From a virus: 55,596 nucleotides of DNA. The DNA lies in IMG/VR virus record IMGVR_UViG_3300046011_007628, positions 1-55,596 of that record; one strand, 5' to 3'. The notes under the pieces are model-generated. The model did no database searches, was not told where the DNA came from, and saw only the letters and a list, made by a program, of their open reading frames with translations. Shown in pieces: positions 49,175 to 54,414 of this stretch (position 1 is the stretch's first letter; each line of letters starts with the position of its first letter). The translations under genes and the position numbers were made by a program.

Positions 49175-49549
49175 TTATATCAAATTATTGTCTTTAATGT
49201 AATCAAATGCTCCTGAATATGCTTCTTGCGGTAAATTAAATTGGTTGGTTACATGTTGAACTTTTGTTCTATCATATTTTTTATTTTTTATGTAAGCATC
49301 GTATTTATTAACATCTTGTTGAACACTAATCCAAATACCATGGTTAATCCTTAACCATTCAACAACTTGGTGTTGTTCTGGTTTTTCTATTTCGTGTTTA
49401 CCTCCTGTATCATCAGGAAATAGCTGACCTTTATAAGGGTCTAATTGAGCTATATACCATCCTTCTCTACAAGGTATATCAAATCCTTTTTCTTTTAGCC
49501 ATTTGGCTTGTTCAAAGGTTGTGTATGTTGGTTTAATCTCTTGTTTCAT
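49175..49549 (-). CDS. Conserved phage protein of unknown function
   Basis: A 124-residue protein with TFEQAKWLKEKGFDIPCREG and PEQHQVVEWLRINHGIWISV, a pattern I recall from Bacteroidota phages. It heads a run of small genes to 48443. Role unknown. Confidence 0.74.
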   Translation of the reverse strand: MKQEIKPTYTTFEQAKWLKEKGFDIPCREGWYIAQLDPYKGQLFPDDTGGKHEIEKPEQHQVVEWLRINHGIWISVQQDVNKYDAYIKNKKYDRTKVQHVTNQFNLPQEAYSGAFDYIKDNNLI

Positions 49550-49555
49550 TATGCT

Positions 49556-49588
49556 GTGAATATACGATTTTGATTTTGCTTAGCCAAA
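49556..49588 (-). promoter_or_regulatory. Promoter
   Basis: Minus strand: TTTGG, 19 bases, TATATTCAC, 6 bases before the ATG at 49549. The TTTGG is part of the last codons of gene 49580-49816. Confidence 0.72.
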
Positions 49589-49816
49589 TTTCTTTTTAAA
49601 TTGTTGAATATGAGATTTATCTAATTTATTTACTGAGTATTTTTGTGCAAATCTTAACATATCTTCCTCACTATACATTCTTTCTTGTTGCCATTTAGTA
49701 CCTTTAATAAATCCTAATTTAAAAGGTCTAATATCTTCTGTTGGTATAATAGGATTTTCTTTTTGAAAATTATTAAACAATCTTTCAGCAACTTCTTCTA
49801 TTGTTTCTTCTTTCAT
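49580..49816 (-). CDS. Small protein with shared KWQQERMYSEEDM module
   Basis: 78 residues from the ATG at 49816, just after the upstream stop (TAATATG). ETIEEVAERLFNNFQKENP leads to GTKWQQERMYSEEDMLRFAQ, a module also in the C-terminal half of the gene before it. Function unknown. Confidence 0.66.
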   Translation of the reverse strand: MKEETIEEVAERLFNNFQKENPIIPTEDIRPFKLGFIKGTKWQQERMYSEEDMLRFAQKYSVNKLDKSHIQQFKKKFG

Positions 49817-49817
49817 A

Positions 49818-50762
49818 TTATTTCTTTTTAAGTTGTTCAAACCATAGATTCAATATTTCCTTTGAGCTTAATTTCTGTTCTAATTCTTCTTGTTCTTCAT
49901 TTACCCAATAATCTTTACTTGGTAAATAAACCCAATCTTCATGAGAAATCCATTGAGAAAATTCAAACATATCTTCCTCACTATACATTCTTTCTGCTTG
50001 AGGTTCAGTAAAAGGTACAACATTGAATTCGAAATTTCCATTAGCAATTTTATACCCAATATAAGCAAATAATTTCCCATCTTCATTTGGTTTTATTGCA
50101 AATACTTCAATATCTACAGCATCAAAAGGTACTATTTTTTGGCTTCTCTCATCTTGCCATTTAGCACCATCTTTAAAAGATTGTTTATGATATGGTGTCC
50201 ATTGTGGATTTTTTGATTGAATATACATTTCAGCAGCTTCTTCAAGTGTTTCTTGTAAAGGTTCACAATCACAAGTTATAGTATGACCACAATAACATTT
50301 AATTTGTTTAGGTTCTTCTTGTGGAATGATGATTTTGTTATATGTAGAAGAAGATATTTGATATCTTACATCCCCACCAAAAGCAATATTACCATTCGTG
50401 TCCATCCAATCAGTAACATCAACCCACTCACAACTTGGATTATTTACAAACCATACTAAAAACTCATCATCAATTTCTTGAACACCATCTTTGATTAAGT
50501 CTCGGTCTGTTGTTAGGATTATTTTTTTCCAACATTTTAATGGTTCATCACCTTTGTATTTTTGTCCATCGTATCTAACAGGAATATTAGATGGTGGTAA
50601 AATCAAATCCCCTTCTTTAATTTCTTCATCAGAAGTAATGTAAATGTTTATGTTTTCACCTCTTGGTATATCATCATCCGTTCTTAAAACTAAATTGTCA
50701 GTATCAATAAATCTACCTAACCTACTTAATTTATCTGTTGGTATTAAATGTATGTTTTTCAT
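49818..50762 (-). CDS. Conserved phage protein, MKNIHLIPT family
   Basis: A 314-residue protein. It begins MKNIHLIPTDKLSRLGRFID with YITSDEEIKEGDLI, which I recall from many flavobacterial phages. A cysteine cluster (CYCGHTITCDCE) lies near residue 160. The second half has EEAAEMYIQSK, DGAKWQDERSQ and ERMYSEEDMFEFSQWISH. Function unknown. Confidence 0.78.
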   Translation of the reverse strand: MKNIHLIPTDKLSRLGRFIDTDNLVLRTDDDIPRGENINIYITSDEEIKEGDLILPPSNIPVRYDGQKYKGDEPLKCWKKIILTTDRDLIKDGVQEIDDEFLVWFVNNPSCEWVDVTDWMDTNGNIAFGGDVRYQISSSTYNKIIIPQEEPKQIKCYCGHTITCDCEPLQETLEEAAEMYIQSKNPQWTPYHKQSFKDGAKWQDERSQKIVPFDAVDIEVFAIKPNEDGKLFAYIGYKIANGNFEFNVVPFTEPQAERMYSEEDMFEFSQWISHEDWVYLPSKDYWVNEEQEELEQKLSSKEILNLWFEQLKKK

Positions 50763-50768
50763 TATTAT

Positions 50769-50915
50769 TTACGCTTGTTTTTTATCAACTACTAATTTCA
50801 TTAATGCTAATTTAATTTCATCAAACTCTTTCCAATACACTTTAACAGATGTAGTTTCAATTGCTTCCATTATTTCATTAATATCCTCGATTGTTAAATT
50901 TTTTATATTACTCAT
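50769..50915 (-). CDS. Small helical protein
   Basis: 48 residues: MSNIKNLTIEDINEIMEAIE, VYWKEFDEIKLALMKLV. Helical, acidic. It begins 17 bases after the -7 box of its promoter. Confidence 0.56.
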   Translation of the reverse strand: MSNIKNLTIEDINEIMEAIETTSVKVYWKEFDEIKLALMKLVVDKKQA

Positions 50916-50931
50916 ATTTTTTTATTATGAT

Positions 50932-50964
50932 GTGAATATACGAAATTTATCTCAGGTAACCAAA
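50932..50964 (-). promoter_or_regulatory. Promoter
   Basis: Minus strand: TTTGG, 19 bases, TATATTCAC, 17 bases before the ATG at 50915. Confidence 0.72.
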
Positions 50965-50971
50965 TATGTTT

Positions 50972-51088
50972 TTATTTAGTTAAATTTTTATTACCTTTAA
51001 CTGCTTTTGGAATGTAAGGACAATTCATACATTTTAATCCACAGCATGTTCCGTTTTTAATTAATTGTTCTCTTGTTAATGGTTTCAT
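50972..51088 (-). CDS. Tiny Cys-rich protein, DUF5522-like
   Basis: 38 residues: MKPLTREQLIKNGTCCGLKC, then MNCPYIPKAVK. The CCG-x-x-C-x-x-CPY pattern is that of the DUF5522 zinc-binding group. Its start overlaps the stop of gene 51085-51327 by 4 bases (ATGA). Confidence 0.6.
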   Translation of the reverse strand: MKPLTREQLIKNGTCCGLKCMNCPYIPKAVKGNKNLTK

Positions 51089-51327
51089 TTTATTACTTGA
51101 GATTCAACATACTCGATTATTTCATCAAAAATAGGATCTAAGGGATTAATCAATTTATTATCACTTAAATCATATATAACAGGAGCATTAATTTTTCCAC
51201 TATCAAACCCATCATATACTTTTATTTCTACATTATAATCTTCACCTTTGTATACTAAAGAAACATCAATTGCACTGTATGTTTCAACATTGTATATTTG
51301 TGTTGTTTTTTCTGATAATTTTTTCAT
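51085..51327 (-). CDS. Small protein, paralogous domain
   Basis: 80 residues from the ATG at 51327: MKKLSEKTTQIYNVETYSAI, then VSLVYKGEDYNVEIKVYDGF and DPIFDEIIEYVESQV. It matches the second half of gene 47701-48117. Function unknown. Confidence 0.68.
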   Translation of the reverse strand: MKKLSEKTTQIYNVETYSAIDVSLVYKGEDYNVEIKVYDGFDSGKINAPVIYDLSDNKLINPLDPIFDEIIEYVESQVIK

Positions 51328-51330
51328 ACG

Positions 51331-51363
51331 GTGAACATACAAAAAGAGGCTTAGTTTCCCAAG
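51331..51363 (-). promoter_or_regulatory. Promoter, overlaps a terminator
   Basis: Minus strand: CTTGG, 19 bases, TATGTTCAC. CTTGG lies in the hairpin at 51341-51368. Confidence 0.72.
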
Positions 51364-51368
51364 CCTCT
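51341..51368 (-). terminator. Terminator fused to promoter
   Basis: Minus strand: AGAGGCTT, 8-base loop, AAGCCTCT, then TTTTG. Ends gene 51391-51747. Confidence 0.82.
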
Positions 51369-51390
51369 CTTAAAATATTATATATTTTTA

Positions 51391-51747
51391 TTAATATGTT
51401 CCCATTAAAGTACCGTTTTGAACATCTTCCCATGTTTCGTCAAAAGCTTCCCAATCAGCTCCCACATCTCCAACTCCCCATTTTTCAACTACTTTTTCCC
51501 AAATTTTGTGAAAATCCTCTTTTGAAATAACTTCATTCTTATTAGCAAAATATTCGTCAACCATTTTATTATATTTGTTGATATCATCTGTTGCTTGTCC
51601 TTCATCACAAGTATACCAAATCCATTCTTTAATTACTTCAATTGCACGTTTATTTAATAATGGATTTTTTATTATAGGCATTTCATTAACAATACCTGCT
51701 AATTCTTGCATTCTAAGAAATTCTTCGTTTAATACTTCTTTTTTCAT
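51391..51747 (-). CDS. LAGI-tagged acidic protein
   Basis: A 118-residue protein beginning MKKEVLNEEFLRMQELAGIV, the same tag as genes 40156-40848 and 40874-41173. The rest is acidic and helical with many Trp and Asp residues (VVEKWGVGDVGADWEAFDET). A late motif precedes it, so the tag and late control go together. Role unknown; head targeting is proposed. Confidence 0.72.
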   Translation of the reverse strand: MKKEVLNEEFLRMQELAGIVNEMPIIKNPLLNKRAIEVIKEWIWYTCDEGQATDDINKYNKMVDEYFANKNEVISKEDFHKIWEKVVEKWGVGDVGADWEAFDETWEDVQNGTLMGTY

Positions 51748-51749
51748 GA

Positions 51750-51761
51750 TTATAAATATTT
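51750..51761 (-). promoter_or_regulatory. Late-type motif
   Basis: Reads AAATATTTATAA on the minus strand, 2 bases before the ATG at 51747. Confidence 0.5.
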
Positions 51762-51769
51762 AAATATTT

Positions 51770-52168
51770 TTAAGAGTTAGGTATTTTTAATGCTTGTAAT
51801 ATTTCATCTTTAGGTAGATTTTTTATATGTAATAATCTAACTACAGCGTATGGTGAATAAACTTTAGTTTGTCCTGCCATTGGTGAATCACTTTCTCTTC
51901 TAGCATATATTATTTTAGTTCCGTTTACTTCACCAAACACATAAATAGATGCACGACCATAAATATCTTCTACTTCTACTTTGGTTGGTTTTATTCCTAA
52001 AGTGTTGAATAAATTTTCAACATTGTTTTTAGTTACACTTTTAACTATTTTTTTACTAACAGCATCATCCCAAGTATATCTAGTTAGTTGTTTATTTGTT
52101 GATGTTGATGGATTAACTACGTACTTGCCTATTTTAATAAGAGCATTTACTGGATTATTTATTTTCAT
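51770..52168 (-). CDS. Late-type small protein, unknown
   Basis: A 132-residue basic protein: MKINNPVNALIKIGKYVVNP, then TWDDAVSKKIVKSVTKNNVE and IIYARRESDSPMAGQTK. The opening INNPVNALIK differs from the tagged genes. A late motif lies 16 bases before the ATG. Role unknown. Confidence 0.68.
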   Translation of the reverse strand: MKINNPVNALIKIGKYVVNPSTSTNKQLTRYTWDDAVSKKIVKSVTKNNVENLFNTLGIKPTKVEVEDIYGRASIYVFGEVNGTKIIYARRESDSPMAGQTKVYSPYAVVRLLHIKNLPKDEILQALKIPNS

Positions 52169-52184
52169 TTGATTTTTTATTATG

Positions 52185-52196
52185 TTATAAATATAT
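52185..52196 (-). promoter_or_regulatory. Late-type motif
   Basis: Reads ATATATTTATAA on the minus strand, 16 bases before the ATG at 52168 and directly after a terminator. Confidence 0.52.
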
Positions 52197-52223
52197 AAAA
52201 GAAGGCTTGGAAAATCAAGCCTT
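52197..52223 (-). terminator. Rho-independent terminator
   Basis: Minus strand: AAGGCTTG, 6-base loop, CAAGCCTT, then CTTTT. Ends gene 52250-52639 and is followed at once by a late motif. Confidence 0.8.
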
Positions 52224-52249
52224 TCTTAAATTGTTTTCAAGTGTTCTAA

Positions 52250-52639
52250 TTAATTTTCAACTACAGCTTCAACATTTACTACTTCAGCTTTAATCATTTT
52301 TGGTCTACCTCTTTTTACTTCAAAACCTTGAGCACGCAACGCTTCAAATCTCATTTGTTTTTGTTGGTTCTTTGATTCTGGGTTTGCATTACGACCTCTT
52401 TTAATTTCAACACCTTGAGCTTTTAATTCTGCAATTTTAGCTAATTTTTGTTGACGAACTGAATTAGGATTAACTTTACGGCCTAATTGTTTTGGTTCAG
52501 CAACTGCTTCTACTGCTGTTGCTACTTCTTCTACTGCAGGTGTTTCTACTACTGTTTCAACTACTGCTGTTTCTACTGTTGCTACTGTTTCTACTACTGT
52601 TTCTGCAACTTTTGCTGTTTTTGATGATTTTTTTGACAT
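52250..52639 (-). CDS. Low-complexity protein with two RGR DNA-binding repeats
   Basis: A 129-residue protein. Residues 8-48 are Val/Glu/Thr/Ala repeats. Residues 50-115 hold two copies of a motif (LGRKVNPNSVRQQKLAKIAE, then GRNANPESKNQQKQMRFEAL), each ending GVEIKRGR or GFEVKRGRP. The RGR and RGRP cores resemble AT-hooks, so minor-groove DNA binding is likely. It may organise phage DNA or act as a regulator. Confidence 0.72.
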   Translation of the reverse strand: MSKKSSKTAKVAETVVETVATVETAVVETVVETPAVEEVATAVEAVAEPKQLGRKVNPNSVRQQKLAKIAELKAQGVEIKRGRNANPESKNQQKQMRFEALRAQGFEVKRGRPKMIKAEVVNVEAVVEN

Positions 52640-52675
52640 AACCTTTATTTATTTATTTTTTATTTTTTTATTGAT

Positions 52676-52708
52676 GTAAACATACGAATCGAATCTCACT
52701 ACTCCAAA
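52676..52708 (-). promoter_or_regulatory. Promoter
   Basis: Minus strand: TTTGG, 19 bases, TATGTTTAC, 36 bases before the ATG at 52639. TTTGG lies inside the end of gene 52699-52899. Confidence 0.72.
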
Positions 52709-52899
52709 TCTTTTTCAAATTTTTCCCAACCTTCTTTTAAATAATCTTTACCTTCAACCCAATCATTGAAGAATATTTCACAACCATCTTCAAACACAAT
52801 CATATTACCGCGCATTGTCATATATTCATCAGATGTGAAATAACGATGTGTTACTTTAATTCCTTGTTGGGCTAGTATTTTTGCTTCTTCTAATAACAT
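52699..52899 (-). CDS. Small conserved phage protein
   Basis: 66 residues: MLLEEAKILAQQGIKVTHRY, FTSDEYMTMRGNMIVFEDG and an end with GWEKFEKDLE. I recall this pattern from T4-like and gut phages; function unknown. It starts 3 bases after the -7 box. Confidence 0.7.
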   Translation of the reverse strand: MLLEEAKILAQQGIKVTHRYFTSDEYMTMRGNMIVFEDGCEIFFNDWVEGKDYLKEGWEKFEKDLE

Positions 52900-52902
52900 A
52901 GT

Positions 52903-52935
52903 GTAAACATACGAATTGATTTTTATTGCTCCAAA
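52903..52935 (-). promoter_or_regulatory. Promoter
   Basis: Minus strand: TTTGG, 19 bases, TATGTTTAC, 3 bases before the ATG at 52899. Confidence 0.7.
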
Positions 52936-52941
52936 TTTTTT

Positions 52942-53205
52942 CTAAAATATTTTGATTAGTTTTCCTTCTTTGTTGTGAACTTTTGTAATATCTAAAGTGT
53001 GTTCAACTGTTTCAACAGATATTTTAACAGCTTGTTGAAGCATACCAGGACCAAATGGATTCATTGGGTTAATTATTTGATCAATCATAGCTTTAGTTAA
53101 TGCACCTTCTTTATCTATTAACTTGGTATATTCTTCCATTATTTCAATAGCTTCACCCAATGTAATTTGTTGGTTTGTATAATATTTTATTACTGTTTGT
53201 TTCAT
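52942..53205 (-). CDS. Small protein of unknown function
   Basis: 87 residues from the ATG at 53205 (a longer frame reads through the promoter). MKQTVIKYYTNQQITLGEAI, INPMNPFGPGMLQQAVKISV and an acidic/basic end. No family known. Confidence 0.66.
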   Translation of the reverse strand: MKQTVIKYYTNQQITLGEAIEIMEEYTKLIDKEGALTKAMIDQIINPMNPFGPGMLQQAVKISVETVEHTLDITKVHNKEGKLIKIF

Positions 53206-53209
53206 TGAT

Positions 53210-53242
53210 GTAAACATACAAAAAAGAGGGTTGGAAACCAAC
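53210..53242 (-). promoter_or_regulatory. Promoter, overlaps a terminator
   Basis: Minus strand: GTTGG, 19 bases, TATGTTTAC. GTTGG lies in the hairpin at 53220-53247. Confidence 0.7.
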
Positions 53243-53247
53243 CCTCT
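53220..53247 (-). terminator. Terminator fused to promoter
   Basis: Minus strand: AGAGGGTTGG, TTT loop, CCAACCCTCT, then TTTTTTG. Ends gene 53270-54361. Ten paired bases make it the strongest of the fused units. Confidence 0.86.
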
Positions 53248-53269
53248 AATCAATTATTTTTAAATTTAC

Positions 53270-54361
53270 TTAATTTATTTCCTCGTGTGTAATTGTTAAT
53301 TTAACTTTTTTACCTATAAATTTAGGATTATTATTCCAAGTACTTCTAGGATTATTAATATCAACATATCTAACTTCATCAACCTCAGCCCATATTCTCA
53401 TTATAATTATACCATTCCAACGAGAATTATTATCATAAATTTTCATTGCCTCACCTATCTCTAAATCACTGATATTAATTAATTGTTCATCACTACCAAA
53501 TATTTCATCAAATAATGTGTTTTGGTCTGAGGTACAAGCTTTTCTCATTTCTTGATAAAATTCCTCTGAGATTTCAGTGTCTTTGTTTAAGACAATATTT
53601 GTTGCCCATTTTTCAGCTAATTTTGGTTTCCAAGTTGAGCAAGCAATGGTAATAATTCGAGTTGCATTTTGTGGTGTTAATATTCTATTTTTCATATTTA
53701 TTTCTTTTATTTTTGATTCTACTAATTCTACGTTTTTTCTTTCTACTACAAAGTAATCTCGGTCCCAATAATCTTTATAATCTATACAAATAAGATCTCC
53801 TTCTATTTTAAAGATATATTGGATTTCTCTTGCTGTTTGTTTAAATGGACCACTTCTCCAATCATTCTCTACAGCTGTTCTATAACGAGCATCCGGTTTT
53901 ACCCTAACAGCATCACCAATATTAAGTTTCACTTCAGATGGTAACTCTGTTAATGTGTATCCTTCAGGAACATAACTTTCCTGAGTAATATATCCTTCAT
54001 CAGTAATATAATAAAAAGGATATGTTATACCATTTCCACTATATTTACCTGAATTATTTCCACCCAATCTTATTAATTCATTAATAATTTTAGTACCTGT
54101 TTTATCAGTTCCATCAGATTTAAAACACACTTTATTATTAATATTAAGTTTTACTTCAGATGGTAACTCTGTTAATGTATATCCTTCAGGAATAGCATAT
54201 TCCAAATCTACATTACCTTTATCATTGATATAATAATAACGGTTATTAGAAGTACCATAATAATCACTTGGGTTCTTTCCACCCAATCTTATTAATTCAT
54301 TAATAATTTTAACACCTGTTTCATCAGTTCCATCAGCTTTAAAACATACTCTATTATTCAT
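53270..54361 (-). CDS. Protein with tandem 74-residue repeats
   Basis: A 363-residue protein. Residues 2-74 and 75-148 are near copies, each with VCFK(A/S)DGTD, KIINELIRLGG and PEGYTLTELPSEVKLNI. The repeat resembles a small domain common in T4-like and gut phages. Residues 150-215 look like an SH3-type barrel (IGDAVRVKPDARYRTAVEND). The last 140 residues contain an acidic helical part and a beta end. Function unknown. Confidence 0.74.
   Translation of the reverse strand: MNNRVCFKADGTDETGVKIINELIRLGGKNPSDYYGTSNNRYYYINDKGNVDLEYAIPEGYTLTELPSEVKLNINNKVCFKSDGTDKTGTKIINELIRLGGNNSGKYSGNGITYPFYYITDEGYITQESYVPEGYTLTELPSEVKLNIGDAVRVKPDARYRTAVENDWRSGPFKQTAREIQYIFKIEGDLICIDYKDYWDRDYFVVERKNVELVESKIKEINMKNRILTPQNATRIITIACSTWKPKLAEKWATNIVLNKDTEISEEFYQEMRKACTSDQNTLFDEIFGSDEQLINISDLEIGEAMKIYDNNSRWNGIIIMRIWAEVDEVRYVDINNPRSTWNNNPKFIGKKVKLTITHEEIN
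53918..54139 (-). repeat. Tandem repeat unit 2 (222 bases)
   Basis: Second copy of the 74-codon unit in gene 53270-54361. Same length as unit 1, in frame, and more diverged in the middle than at the ends. Confidence 0.75.
54140..54361 (-). repeat. Tandem repeat unit 1 (222 bases)
   Basis: First copy of the unit, starting at the ATG. The shared endings are nearly identical in DNA, which points to recent duplication or gene conversion. Confidence 0.75.
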
Positions 54362-54381
54362 ATATTATTTTTTATTATGTT

Positions 54382-54414
54382 GTGAATGTACGAAATTGAT
54401 TTTAAGCAACCAAA
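54382..54414 (-). promoter_or_regulatory. Promoter
   Basis: Minus strand: TTTGG, 19 bases, TACATTCAC, 20 bases before the ATG at 54361. TTTGG overlaps the last codons of the aminotransferase. Confidence 0.68.

Noticed and set aside
39721-51342. Apparent N-termini M-Y-V-H or M-Y-V-Y on many small proteins, as if they shared a signal
   Set aside because: These residues are the promoter -7 box (GTATGTTCAC) read as protein upstream of the real ATG; starts were moved downstream.
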